The translations under genes were made by a program, and so were the position numbers. DNA of 64,000 nucleotides from Prado023 sp963753075 (GTDB taxonomy: Bacteria; Actinomycetota; Actinomycetes; S36-B12; CAIYMF01), in the NCBI GenBank assembly GCA_963753075.1, contig CAVWAR010000017.1, positions 868,001 to 932,000 on the forward strand, written 5' to 3'. Each line of letters begins with the position of its first letter. Position 1 is the stretch's first letter. The notes below the pieces were generated by a model. It saw only the letters and a program-made list of their open reading frames with translations. It did no database searches and was not told the DNA's origin. Shown piece after piece: positions 42,179-50,543 of this stretch.

Positions 42179-45100
42179 CTAGCCCGCCTGGCGCTCGCGC
42201 ATCCGCTGGCTGATCAGGTGGGTCACCCCGTCGCCGCGCATGCTCACTCCATAGAGCGCATCGGCGATCTCCATCGTGCGCTTCTGGTGGGTGATGACGA
42301 TCAACTGGCTGTTCTCCCGCAGCTCCTCGAGCACGTCCAGCAGCCGCCCGAGGTTGACGTCGTCCAGCGCGGCCTCGACCTCGTCGAGCACGTAGAACGG
42401 ACTCGGACGGGCCTGGAACAGCGAAACCAGGAACGCCACAGCGGTCAGCGACCGCTCCCCACCGGAGAGCAGGGACAGCCGCTTGATCTTCTTGCCCGGT
42501 GGCCGGGCCTCCACCTCGATCCCAGTGGTCAGCATGTTCTCGGGGTCAGTGAGGACCAGCCTGCCGGCGCCGCCGGGGAACAGCCGCGCGAAGACCTGCT
42601 CGAACTGCTCGGCGACATCCGCGTAGGCCGCGGTGAAGACCTCCTCGACGCGGGCGTCCACGTCATTGATCAGGTCGAGCAGGTCCTTGCGCGAGCGCTT
42701 GAGGTCGTCGAGCTGCTCGGTCAGGAAGCGGTGCCGCTCCTCCAGGGCCGCGAACTCCTCGAGCGCCAACGGGTTGACCTTCCCCAAGAGGGCCATCGCC
42801 TTCTCAGCGGTCTTGAGCCGACGCTCCTGCTCGGCGCGCACGTACGGGTAGGGCTCGGGCTCCGGGGCCTCCGGGTCGATCTCGTCGCCGGGCGCACGCA
42901 GCGATGGCGGCACGAGCTGGTCGGGCCCGTACTCGCCGATCAGGGCATCGGGCTCGAGGCCGAACTCGCTCATGGAGCGGTCAGCCATCGTCTCGATCCG
43001 CAGGCGCTGCTCGGCCCGGGCCACCTCGTCCCGGTGCACGGATGAGGTCAGCTCCTCCAGGTCGGCGGCCAGGGAGCGGATCCGGCCCCGCAGCTCGGAG
43101 AGCTCAGCATCGGACTCGGCCCGAGCCTGCTCGGCGGCGGCCCGCTCCTGCGCCGCTGCAGCCACGGACTCGTCCAGGCGGGCCAGGACCATCGATGCGC
43201 CGCGAGCCACGGCCTGGGCCACCTCGGCTGCGCGCGCGCGGCGCTGCCGGCGCTCCACCGCGCGCCGCCGGGACGCCCGCTCGTTGGCAGCAGCACGCTC
43301 CAGCTGCTCGGCGCGCCCAGCCATGGCCCGGGCCCGCTCCTCGCTGGTGCGCACAGCCAGCCGGGCCTCGACCTCAGCGCGCCGCGCTGCCTCGGCGGCG
43401 ACCGCGGCGGCGTCCCGCTCATCCGGCGAGGGCTCGTCATCGTCGACCGGGTCGGCGCCGGCACGGTCAAGGCGCTCCTCGAGCTCGGTGAGCGTGGTCT
43501 GGTCGTCGGCGAGGGCCTGCTCGGACGCGTTGAGCATCCGAACGATCCGATCAGCCTCAGCAAGGGCTGCACGGGACTGCTGCCCGAGGTTGCCCAGCTG
43601 CTCGGCCACCGCAGCCATCCGGGCATCTGACTCGTGCAGGCGATCCAGCGCCTCGTCGGCAGCACGTCCGGCGCCCTCGCGCTCGGTGCGCAGGGCGGCG
43701 ACCTCGAAGCGCAGCCGTTCAGCATCGTGGGTCGCGCTGGCCAGCTCGGTGCGGGCCTGCTCCAACGACGCGGTGACCTCGACACGGCTGGGTGCTGCCC
43801 GGGAACCGCCCACCAGAATCCCACGCCCGACGAGGTCCCCAGCCCGGGTGACGACCTGGAGCCCCGGCGCCGCCCGGGCCACGTCCAGCGCGGCCGGCAC
43901 GTCACCGTCGAGCATCACTACGACGCGGTCGAGCAGGGCATCGAGCGCCGGGCCCACCGGGGCGTCGCTGTGGACGACCTCGACCGCGTACCGGACCCCA
44001 TCGGGCAGATCCGGCCAGGTGCTGCGGTCCGCGGCGCCCAGGTCCGGGACCAGCACGGCGGCACGCCCACGGTCGTCATCGGCCAGCCAGCTGAGCGCCG
44101 CGAGCGCAGCGCCAGCACCCTCGGCCAGAGCTGCATCGGCTGCGGCGCCCAGGGCCGCACCGATCGCGACCTCGAAGCCGGGCTCGACCCGCAGGGTCCC
44201 AGCCAGGGTCCCCGACACACCGGGCACCGCCCCGCCGGACAGCTCACCGGTCGCGTCGGCCACGGCCACCATCGGCGCGAGGGCCTCGACCCGAGCCGCA
44301 AGCCCGGATCGGGTCCGCTCCACCTGCGCCTCGCGCGCGGCCAGGTCCGTGATCTGCTCGTCGATTGCCGCCAGGGTGGCCTGCGCGGACTCGAAACCCG
44401 AGTCCAGGTCCACCTCCCCCTCGTCAAGTCCGGCGATCGACGCCTCAAGGGTGCGGAACTCGTGACCCGCGCGTGTGGCGCGCTCCCTGGCGGCTGCGAC
44501 CTGGCCACGCAGGCGCTCGATCTCACTGGCCCGGCCCTCCGCCCGGGAACGGGCCGAGCTCACCTGGCCCTGCAGGCGCACCAGGCCCTCGCGCCGGTCC
44601 GAGGCTGCCCGCACCGCCGTGCGCAGGTCCTGCTCGGCGGTGGCCAGCGCCGCCTCGGCGGCCGTGCGTGCCGACACCGCAAGGCTCAGGGCGTCGCGCT
44701 GCTCCTCGACAGCCCGGTTCAGGTCCGCCTCGTGGCCCCGGATGGTGCGCGCCTCGTTCTCCATCTCCTCGGGAGCACGTCCGCGGCGCTCCTCCTCAGG
44801 TTCGGGGGCCAGGCTGCGCACACGTTCGTCAGCCATCCCCATCGTGCCGGCCAGGCGCTCCCGCAGGCCGGACAGGGCGAACCACGTCTCCTGGGCGGCG
44901 GCGAGTACCGGCGCATCAGCCAGGGCGGCGGCCTCCCGGACGGCCTCCCCGGCCTGGGCGTTGGCCAGCTCTGCCTCGACGAGGGCCCGCCGCTCACGGA
45001 CCGCGGACTCGTCGGCGACCTCCTGGGCATACTGCTCGCTCAGGGTGTGCAGGTCGTCGGCGAGCAGGCGCAGGGCGGCGTCGCGGACGTCGGTCTGGAT

Positions 45101-45751
45101 GACGCTGGCCCGCCGCGCCACCTCGGCCTGCTTGCCCAGGGGGGTCAGCTGGCGGCGCAGCTCGGTGGTGAGGTCCTGCACACGGTTGAGGTTGGCCTGC
45201 ATCGCGTCGAGCTTGCGCACCGCGCGCTCCTTGCGCTTGCGGTGCTTGAGAACCCCGGCGGCCTCCTCGATGAAACCGCGGCGCTCCTCGGGCGTGGCGT
45301 GCAGGATCTGGTCGAGCTGGCCCTGGCCGACGATCACGTGCATCTCACGGCCGATGCCGGAGTCCGAGAGGAGCTCCTGGATGTCCAGCAACCGGCAGGC
45401 CGTGCCGTTGATGGAGTACTCCGAACCGCCGGAGCGGAACATCACCCGCGAGATGGTCACCTCGGAGTAGTCGATCGGCAGAGCTCCGTCGGAGTTGTCG
45501 ATGGTCAGTGCCACCTCGGCGCGGCCCAGCGGGGCCCGTCCGGAGGTGCCCGCGAAGATGACGTCCTCCATCTTGCCGCCGCGCAGGCTCTTGGCGCCCT
45601 GCTCCCCCATCACCCACGCCAATGCGTCGACCACATTGGACTTGCCCGAGCCGTTCGGGCCCACGACACACGTCACGCCCGGCTCGAAGGCCAGGGTCGT
45701 CGAGGACGCGAAGGACTTGAAGCCCTTCACGTTCAGGCTCTTGAGGTGCAC
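42179..45751 (-). CDS. smc: Chromosome segregation protein SMC
   Basis: 1190 residues. Walker A GPNGSGKSN lies near residue 33, followed by VVDALAWVMGEQGAKSLRGG; long coiled coils flank a hinge near 500-680; the ABC signature LSGGERSLTAVAF is near 1090 and Walker B YVLDEVEAALDD near 1115. It condenses and separates chromosomes together with ScpA and ScpB, which are not in the window. GTG 45751 follows a TAGGTT box by six bases and has no Shine-Dalgarno, so the message is probably leaderless. Confidence 0.97.
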   Translation of the reverse strand: MHLKSLNVKGFKSFASSTTLAFEPGVTCVVGPNGSGKSNVVDALAWVMGEQGAKSLRGGKMEDVIFAGTSGRAPLGRAEVALTIDNSDGALPIDYSEVTISRVMFRSGGSEYSINGTACRLLDIQELLSDSGIGREMHVIVGQGQLDQILHATPEERRGFIEEAAGVLKHRKRKERAVRKLDAMQANLNRVQDLTTELRRQLTPLGKQAEVARRASVIQTDVRDAALRLLADDLHTLSEQYAQEVADESAVRERRALVEAELANAQAGEAVREAAALADAPVLAAAQETWFALSGLRERLAGTMGMADERVRSLAPEPEEERRGRAPEEMENEARTIRGHEADLNRAVEEQRDALSLAVSARTAAEAALATAEQDLRTAVRAASDRREGLVRLQGQVSSARSRAEGRASEIERLRGQVAAARERATRAGHEFRTLEASIAGLDEGEVDLDSGFESAQATLAAIDEQITDLAAREAQVERTRSGLAARVEALAPMVAVADATGELSGGAVPGVSGTLAGTLRVEPGFEVAIGAALGAAADAALAEGAGAALAALSWLADDDRGRAAVLVPDLGAADRSTWPDLPDGVRYAVEVVHSDAPVGPALDALLDRVVVMLDGDVPAALDVARAAPGLQVVTRAGDLVGRGILVGGSRAAPSRVEVTASLEQARTELASATHDAERLRFEVAALRTEREGAGRAADEALDRLHESDARMAAVAEQLGNLGQQSRAALAEADRIVRMLNASEQALADDQTTLTELEERLDRAGADPVDDDEPSPDERDAAAVAAEAARRAEVEARLAVRTSEERARAMAGRAEQLERAAANERASRRRAVERRQRRARAAEVAQAVARGASMVLARLDESVAAAAQERAAAEQARAESDAELSELRGRIRSLAADLEELTSSVHRDEVARAEQRLRIETMADRSMSEFGLEPDALIGEYGPDQLVPPSLRAPGDEIDPEAPEPEPYPYVRAEQERRLKTAEKAMALLGKVNPLALEEFAALEERHRFLTEQLDDLKRSRKDLLDLINDVDARVEEVFTAAYADVAEQFEQVFARLFPGGAGRLVLTDPENMLTTGIEVEARPPGKKIKRLSLLSGGERSLTAVAFLVSLFQARPSPFYVLDEVEAALDDVNLGRLLDVLEELRENSQLIVITHQKRTMEIADALYGVSMRGDGVTHLISQRMRERQAG

Positions 45752-45757
45752 GGGGGA

Positions 45758-45763
45758 AACCTA
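45758..45763 (-). promoter_or_regulatory. Candidate -10 box of smc (leaderless)
   Basis: TAGGTT on the minus strand with six bases to the GTG start. It lies in the 49-base gap between the small 63-residue gene and smc. The -35 is not evident. Confidence 0.45.
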
Positions 45764-45800
45764 CGCGATTGTGGGTCCCACTCCCGGCAACGGCCTCGCG

Positions 45801-45992
45801 TCAGACGAGGGCAGTGTCCGACGACGTCAGCAGGGCGAGGTCCAGGTCGGGCTCGGTCAGCGACGCCGGCGCGGTGTCCCGGTACTCCGAGAGCTCAGCC
45901 TCCAGCTGCCGGACGCGGGCCCGCAGGGTCGCCAGCTCGGCGGCCACCCGCGGATCTGGCCCACCCGCGAAGCCGTAGATCGCCTTGCCCAT
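45801..45992 (-). CDS. Small coiled-coil protein, 63 residues
   Basis: 63 residues. MGKAIYGFAGGPDPRVAAEL leads into a heptad-like ATLRARVRQLEAELSEYRD segment and an acidic, Thr/Ser/Leu-rich end. I recall small actinobacterial proteins of this kind but cannot name a family or function. ATG 45992 has GGGAG about five bases upstream. The position between acyP and smc and the downstream smc promoter suggest its own unit. Confidence 0.65.
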   Translation of the reverse strand: MGKAIYGFAGGPDPRVAAELATLRARVRQLEAELSEYRDTAPASLTEPDLDLALLTSSDTALV

Positions 45993-46033
45993 CGCCACTC
46001 CCGCCGATCGAGGTCCATGGTGGAACGGCATCA

Positions 46034-46063
46034 AGAGTGGCACCATGGACGACGTCCGGTCAA
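46034..46063 (-). promoter_or_regulatory. Candidate promoter upstream of the 63-residue gene with a spanning dyad
   Basis: TTGACC (46058-46063) and CACTCT (46034-46039) are 18 bases apart on the minus strand. A perfect 10-bp inverted repeat (GTCCATGGTG at 46013-46022, CACCATGGAC at 46041-46050) has one arm in the spacer and the other just past the expected start site. A 16-base near-palindrome, ACCGATACGTGTCGGT, lies farther upstream at 46081-46096. Confidence 0.4.
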
Positions 46064-46116
46064 GCGCGCCGATATGTCGAACCGATACGTGTCGGTCCTC
46101 CGGCAGCCGGCGTCGC

Positions 46117-46440
46117 TCACCGGCACGTGAACGAGCGGAAACCGCCCTCGGCCGGGCCCCAGCGCGCGTCGACGAACTCGACACGCCCGGGGCGGCGCAC
46201 GATCCGTGAGCCGGTTCCATGCAACCAGTCCAGAACCTTCTGGCAGTCGGGCTGCGTCCCCTCGGCGATGACCAGCACATCTCCGTTCGGGAGGTTCTCA
46301 GCCACGCCGCGCAGCTTCATGGTCATCGCCAGCGCGCGGGTCGAGTACCGGAAGCCGACTCCCTGCACCATCCCCGTGACAACCGCGGTCAACCTGACCG
46401 CCGGCTCAGCGTCCTGCCGCTGCGTCACCTGCTCCTCCAC
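46117..46440 (-). CDS. acyP: Acylphosphatase
   Basis: 107 residues. GMVQGVGFRYSTRALA near residue 23 contains the catalytic Arg and phosphate loop, and GVAENLPNGDVLVIAEG the catalytic Asn. It hydrolyses acyl phosphates in the cytoplasm. The N terminus is about 15 residues longer than the minimal family core. GTG 46440 begins four bases after the mutM stop. Position between mutM and smc is usual in actinobacteria. Confidence 0.92.
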   Translation of the reverse strand: MEEQVTQRQDAEPAVRLTAVVTGMVQGVGFRYSTRALAMTMKLRGVAENLPNGDVLVIAEGTQPDCQKVLDWLHGTGSRIVRRPGRVEFVDARWGPAEGGFRSFTCR

Positions 46441-46444
46441 GGAA

Positions 46445-47350
46445 CTAGTGTGCCGAACGCGGCGGCCGCTGACACGTCGGGCAGAAGTGGCTGGAGCGAT
46501 TCATGAACCGCTCGCGCACGATCGTGGTCCCGCACCGCCCGCACGGCTGGCCCGCCCGACCGTAGACCGCAAGGCCCCGGCTGAAGTAGCCGCTCTCGCC
46601 GTTGACGTTCACGTACAGGCTGTCGAAGGAGGTCCCGCCCTGCGCCAGCGACGCCGACATCACCGTGGTGGCCGCCTCCAGGACGTCCCGGAGCGCGGTG
46701 AGGCTGAGCCGATCCGCCCGGCGGCGCGGGTGCACACCGGCCGTCCACAGGGCCTCATCGGCGTAGATGTTGCCGATCCCCGACACGATGTCCTGGCTGA
46801 GCAGCAGGCGCTTGACCTCCACCCTGTGGGTGCGCAGGGACCTGGCCACCGCCCGGATGTCAAAGCGGGGGTCCAGGGGGTCGGGAGCGATGCCACGAAC
46901 CAGGTCCGGCACCCGGACTCCCCGCCCATCAGGCGCCACGTGGCATGCGTTGACCCAGCCGAAGGTGCGCTGGTCGAGGAACCAGAGGTGCCCGTCGTCG
47001 AGGGCGAAGTGCACGCGTCCGTGCGGGTGCGACGGGGCAGACGGGTCGACGTCGACGCCCGCCTCGGCCGAGGTGGCCCGGACGCTGGGCTCGACCCGGA
47101 ACTGCCCGCTCATCCCCAGGTGGGCCGCGAGCACGAGATCGGGGTCATCGGTGGTCAGCCAGAGGAACTTGCCGCGCCGACCGGTGCCGACGACGTTCCG
47201 CCCGGTGAGGACGGACTCGAAGTAGGCCGGCCCCTCGACCTGGCGGCGCACGGCGCGTGGATGGCGGACCTCCACCCGGCGGATCCGCTGGTCGCTGACA
47301 TGGGCCGCCAGCCCCCGGCGGACCACCTCCACCTCGGGCAGCTCCGGCAT
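46445..47350 (-). CDS. mutM: Formamidopyrimidine-DNA glycosylase
   Basis: 301 residues. MPELPEVEVVRRGL has the catalytic Pro2 and Glu3; GRRGKFLWL supplies the conserved lysine, the helix-two-turn-helix lies near 155-180, and the C-terminal zinc finger is CGRCGTTIVRERFMNRSSHFCPTCQ. It removes 8-oxoguanine and Fapy bases. The ATG overlaps the rnc stop by one base (TGATG). A slightly long linker (about 95-105) includes an acidic segment. Confidence 0.95.
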   Translation of the reverse strand: MPELPEVEVVRRGLAAHVSDQRIRRVEVRHPRAVRRQVEGPAYFESVLTGRNVVGTGRRGKFLWLTTDDPDLVLAAHLGMSGQFRVEPSVRATSAEAGVDVDPSAPSHPHGRVHFALDDGHLWFLDQRTFGWVNACHVAPDGRGVRVPDLVRGIAPDPLDPRFDIRAVARSLRTHRVEVKRLLLSQDIVSGIGNIYADEALWTAGVHPRRRADRLSLTALRDVLEAATTVMSASLAQGGTSFDSLYVNVNGESGYFSRGLAVYGRAGQPCGRCGTTIVRERFMNRSSHFCPTCQRPPRSAH

Positions 47351-48066
47351 CAGGAACGTGCGTGCTCAGGATGGGCCGCCAGCAGGGCCGAGTAGGCGGT
47401 GGCTGCAGCCAGCTGCTCGGCGGCCTTCTTCGACGGCCCGGACCCCTCGCCGATGACAGACTCCCCGACGCTCACGACCGCAATGAAATGCTTGGCGTGG
47501 TCAGGGCCGGTGGCGGTCACCTCGTAGTTGGGAACTCCAGCTCCGCTGCGGGCACCGAGCTCCTGCAGGGAGGTCTTCCAGTCCAGTCCGGCCCCCATCG
47601 CCGCGGCCCGGACCATTCGTTCGTCGAGGAGCCGGTGGATCAGCGCACCGGCCTCCTCGAGGCCCCGGTCGAGGTACACGGCGCCGAGGATGGCCTCCAC
47701 GGCATCGGCGAGGATCGAGCTCTTGTCCCGCCCGCCGGTCGTCTGCTCCCCGCGCCCCAGCAGGAGGAACTCACCCACGCCGTACTCACGAGCCACCTCC
47801 GCGAGAGCTCGCGCGCTGACCACGGCGGCTCGGTACCTGGCCAGTTCGCTCTCCGCGACGTCCTCATGGGCATGGAACAGGCTGTCGGTGACCACGATCC
47901 CGAGGACGGCATCACCGAGGAACTCCAGGCGCTCGTTGTGCGGCACGCCACCGTTCTCGTAGGAGTAGGACCGGTGGGTCAGGGCATGGCGAAGCGCCTC
48001 GCGGTCCATCGAGACCCCGAGGCGCTCGGCGAGGACTTCCAGGTCGTCGCGTGCGGGCACGCCCAC
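47350..48066 (-). CDS. rnc: Ribonuclease III
   Basis: 238 residues. HNERLEFLGDAVLGIVVTDSLF near residue 42 is the catalytic signature, DAVEAILGAVYLDRG the second acidic site, and a C-terminal dsRNA-binding domain ends GPSKKAAEQLAAATAYSAL. It cuts double-stranded RNA in rRNA processing. GTG 48066 begins four bases after the rpmF stop; GTG 48060 is also possible. Confidence 0.95.
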   Translation of the reverse strand: MGVPARDDLEVLAERLGVSMDREALRHALTHRSYSYENGGVPHNERLEFLGDAVLGIVVTDSLFHAHEDVAESELARYRAAVVSARALAEVAREYGVGEFLLLGRGEQTTGGRDKSSILADAVEAILGAVYLDRGLEEAGALIHRLLDERMVRAAAMGAGLDWKTSLQELGARSGAGVPNYEVTATGPDHAKHFIAVVSVGESVIGEGSGPSKKAAEQLAAATAYSALLAAHPEHARS

Positions 48067-48070
48067 GCGA

Positions 48071-48244
48071 TCAGACGTCGAGAACTTGCCGCTTGGCGTA
48101 GGTGCCGCAGGTCGGGCACGCGATGTGCGGGAGCTTCTGCGCTCGGCAGCGGTCGCACGTCACGAGCGTCATCGGGGCGGCCTTCCACTGCGAACGGCGG
48201 GAGCGGGTGTTGGAGCGGGACATCTTCCGCTTCGGGACAGCCAC
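48071..48244 (-). CDS. rpmF: 50S ribosomal protein L32
   Basis: 57 residues. AVPKRKMSRSNTRSRRSQWK is the universal L32 start and CDRCRAQKLPHIACPTCG the four-cysteine zinc ribbon, so this is the zinc-binding form. GTG 48244 has AAGGAAG upstream. It starts one base after the DUF177 stop, the conserved DUF177-rpmF arrangement. Confidence 0.97.
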   Translation of the reverse strand: MAVPKRKMSRSNTRSRRSQWKAAPMTLVTCDRCRAQKLPHIACPTCGTYAKRQVLDV

Positions 48245-48245
48245 G

Positions 48246-48785
48246 TCAGTCTTCCTTCTCAGTCGTTTCCAGTCCGGCGAGGCCTGCCCACCGGGGGTCG
48301 GTCCGTTCATGGGAGTGCGTGGGGTCGTCAGCCAACCGTGCACCGCACTCCACGCACAACCCCGGGCAGTCGGCCCGGCACAGGGGAGCCAGCGGGAGCA
48401 CCAGCACCACAGCATCGCGCACGACCGGGTCGAGGTCGAGGAGGTCGCCGTCCAGGACGGGCAGCTCCTCCTCGTCGTCGGGCCCGGGTTCGTGAAGGTA
48501 CAGCTCGGTCAGCGGCACGACCTGGTCCCACTCAACAGGGTCCAGGCACCGTGCGCACTCGCCGGTCACGCGAACCGAGACGGTCCCCGAGACAAGCACG
48601 CCCTCCACCACCGATTCGAAGCGCAGGTTCAGCCCCATGTCGGAGCCGTCCTGCACCACAGCCACACCCCCACCGAGGTCGGCGGGAGCAGGAACCGTGC
48701 GGTCCAGTTCCATCATTGACCCTGCACGACGTCCCAGGTCCCGGATATCGAAGACCAGGGGATCGCGCGGATCGAGGGTGGACAT
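48246..48785 (-). CDS. DUF177 (YceD-family) protein
   Basis: 179 residues. LVFDIRDLGRRAGSMMELDRTVPAP at the start, GECARCLDPVEWDQVVPLTELY in the middle (CxxC) and LCRADCPGLCVECGARLADDP near the end are the family marks. The protein is linked to large-subunit 23S rRNA maturation in plants and some bacteria; it is nearly always beside rpmF. ATG 48785 has GGGAAGG upstream. Confidence 0.9.
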   Translation of the reverse strand: MSTLDPRDPLVFDIRDLGRRAGSMMELDRTVPAPADLGGGVAVVQDGSDMGLNLRFESVVEGVLVSGTVSVRVTGECARCLDPVEWDQVVPLTELYLHEPGPDDEEELPVLDGDLLDLDPVVRDAVVLVLPLAPLCRADCPGLCVECGARLADDPTHSHERTDPRWAGLAGLETTEKED

Positions 48786-48840
48786 GGACCTTCCCGATGG
48801 CATCACACGAAATGGCCCTCTGGGTGAGGACCACCCCGCA

Positions 48841-48870
48841 ACGATAACGCAGGGGCGGCGCCGGCAGGAA
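48841..48870 (-). promoter_or_regulatory. Candidate promoter of DUF177-rpmF-rnc-mutM
   Basis: TATCGT (48841-48846) on the minus strand, preceded after 18 bases by TTCCTG (48865-48870). It stands 55 bases before the DUF177 start in the gap after the sepIVA-like gene. The -35 is a weak match. Confidence 0.35.
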
Positions 48871-48917
48871 ATGCACGCGCGAACGACCGGGCGGCAACAG
48901 TGTTCGCGGGGCCGGGT

Positions 48918-49481
48918 TCAGTCCGGGTGACTGTAGCGCTCCCGGATGCGGTCGCGGCCCTTCTGCACGGTTGCCAGGGTCTTGGTCAGGCTGTCCTCGA
49001 AGACCGCGAACTTGTCCTCGACGTACTGATCGATCTCCTGGCGCATCCCCTCGGCCTCGGTCACCGCTTGGGCGCGGATGGCCTCAGCCTCAGCCAGGGC
49101 CGCCTGGGTCACGTGGTGAGCAGTGACCATCTGGGCCTGCTGGGCCCGGGCCGCCTCGACGATCGCGTGCGCATCCTGGTTGCCGTCGGTGAGCATCCGT
49201 TCCACCTCACGATTGGCCTCGGCGACCATCCGCTCCGCCTCCCGGAAGCCCTCCTCGACCACCGCCACACGGTCAGCCAGGAGCTCCTCGGCCTCCTGGA
49301 CCGACGTGGGCAGCATCTGCCGGATCGCGTCGAGCAGGTCGAGGACCTCGTTGCGGTTGACCACGCATCGGTCCGACATGGGCATCGCCCTTGCGGCCTC
49401 AACGATGTCGGACAGCTCGTCGAGAACCGTGTACACGTCGGCGGTCCGAGGATCGGCGGACGCGATCGGGTCCTGGCTCAT
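48918..49481 (-). CDS. SepIVA-like coiled-coil division protein
   Basis: 187 residues. A short N terminus (VYTVLDELSDIVEAARAMPMSDRCVVNRNEVLDLLDAI) leads into a long coiled coil rich in Glu/Ala/Arg (FREAERMVAEANREVERMLTD and on). Both the sequence type and its place next to coaD match the mycobacterial DivIVA-domain protein SepIVA, which works in septum and cell-wall precursor control. Older annotations call it F0 subunit B-like. ATG 49481 has GAGGAG six bases upstream. Confidence 0.8.
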   Translation of the reverse strand: MSQDPIASADPRTADVYTVLDELSDIVEAARAMPMSDRCVVNRNEVLDLLDAIRQMLPTSVQEAEELLADRVAVVEEGFREAERMVAEANREVERMLTDGNQDAHAIVEAARAQQAQMVTAHHVTQAALAEAEAIRAQAVTEAEGMRQEIDQYVEDKFAVFEDSLTKTLATVQKGRDRIRERYSHPD

Positions 49482-49494
49482 CACACTCCTCGGA

Positions 49495-49977
49495 TCACTG
49501 GTGGGGCAGCTTGGCCTGGAGGGCTTCGTGCACGCCTGCTGGGATCAGCCCGCTGACGTCTCCACCATACGTCGCGACCTCCTTGACCAGCGATGAGGAC
49601 AGGTACGAGTACAGCGGATTCGTGGAGATGAACAGGGTCTCGATCCCGGCCAACCCGTGGTTCATCTGGGCCATCTGCAACTCGTAGTCGAAGTCCGTGA
49701 TGGCCCGCAGCCCCTTGACGATGGCGATGATCCCGTTGTCGCGGCAGTAGTCCACCAGCAGCCCGTGGAAGCTGTCGATCCGGATGTTGGGGACCGCGGC
49801 CAGCTCCTCCCCCAGCAGCTCGATCCGCTCCTCGACGGTGAACAGCGAGGTCTTGCGCTTGTTCACCAGCACGCCGACGGTGAGCTCGTCGAAGAGTACC
49901 GACGCACGCATGAACACATCGATGTGTCCGTTGGTGACCGGATCGAATGATCCCGGGCATACCGCTCTGCGCATCAT
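49495..49977 (-). CDS. coaD: Phosphopantetheine adenylyltransferase
   Basis: 160 residues. AVCPGSFDPVTNGHIDVFMRA contains the nucleotidyltransferase TxGH-like site (TNGH); SLFTVEERIELL, VKGLRAITDFDYELQMAQMN and YSYLSSSLVKEVATYGGDVS follow as in all CoaD proteins. It makes dephospho-CoA. ATG 49977 overlaps the rsmD stop (ATGA) and has GGAGAGGA upstream; the next codon is also ATG. Confidence 0.96.
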   Translation of the reverse strand: MMRRAVCPGSFDPVTNGHIDVFMRASVLFDELTVGVLVNKRKTSLFTVEERIELLGEELAAVPNIRIDSFHGLLVDYCRDNGIIAIVKGLRAITDFDYELQMAQMNHGLAGIETLFISTNPLYSYLSSSLVKEVATYGGDVSGLIPAGVHEALQAKLPHQ

Positions 49978-50543
49978 GGGTCCTCTCCATCGAACGCTGC
50001 CTGACCGTACCAAAGGGTGGTGGCCCCGTAGGCCTTGCGCCGCAGTTCCGCGAGCCCCGGCGGCCAGGCGAACTCCCCGCCTCGTGTGGGCCGCTCGACG
50101 ACGACCACCGCATCCAGGTCCAGCCAGCCGGCCAGAAGGGCCGACAGCATCGCCTCGACCCCATCGGCGGCCATGACGTAGGGGGGGTCGGCCAGCACGA
50201 GGTCGAACGGCTCAGGCGGGCCGGCCAGGTGCGTCGCGACCGGCGCGGGCACGACCCGCACCCCCGACACACCGACGGTCGCAGCGTTGGCGCGGGCGAC
50301 CTCGGCACTGGCACGGTCACGCTCCACGAGGACCACGGATAGGGCCCCCCGGCTGGCAGCCTCGAGGCCGAGCGCCCCCGATCCGGCGAAGAGGTCGAGC
50401 ACGCGGGCTCCGCTGAACCCACCGAGCAGGTGGTCCAGGGACGCGAACATCGACTCGCGCACGCGGTCGCCGGTCGGACGGGCTCCCCCCGCGGGGACGG
50501 CGAGCCGCCTTCCCCTGGCCGACCCGGCGATGATCCGCGTCAC
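49974..50543 (-). CDS. rsmD: 16S rRNA m2G966 methyltransferase RsmD
   Basis: 189 residues. MTRIIAGSARGRRLAVP, RPTGDRVRESMFASL, LDLFAGSGALGLEAASRG (SAM-binding) and LADPPY (catalytic NPPY-type) are diagnostic. It methylates G966 of 16S rRNA. GTG 50543 overlaps the recG stop by 4 bases (GTGA). The order recG-rsmD-coaD is conserved in many Gram-positive bacteria. Confidence 0.95.
   Translation of the reverse strand: MTRIIAGSARGRRLAVPAGGARPTGDRVRESMFASLDHLLGGFSGARVLDLFAGSGALGLEAASRGALSVVLVERDRASAEVARANAATVGVSGVRVVPAPVATHLAGPPEPFDLVLADPPYVMAADGVEAMLSALLAGWLDLDAVVVVERPTRGGEFAWPPGLAELRRKAYGATTLWYGQAAFDGEDP

Noticed and set aside
43634..47395. A 1253-codon open frame opposite smc and mutM
   Set aside because: Antisense to well-identified genes, no domain, composition typical of GC-rich shadow frames.
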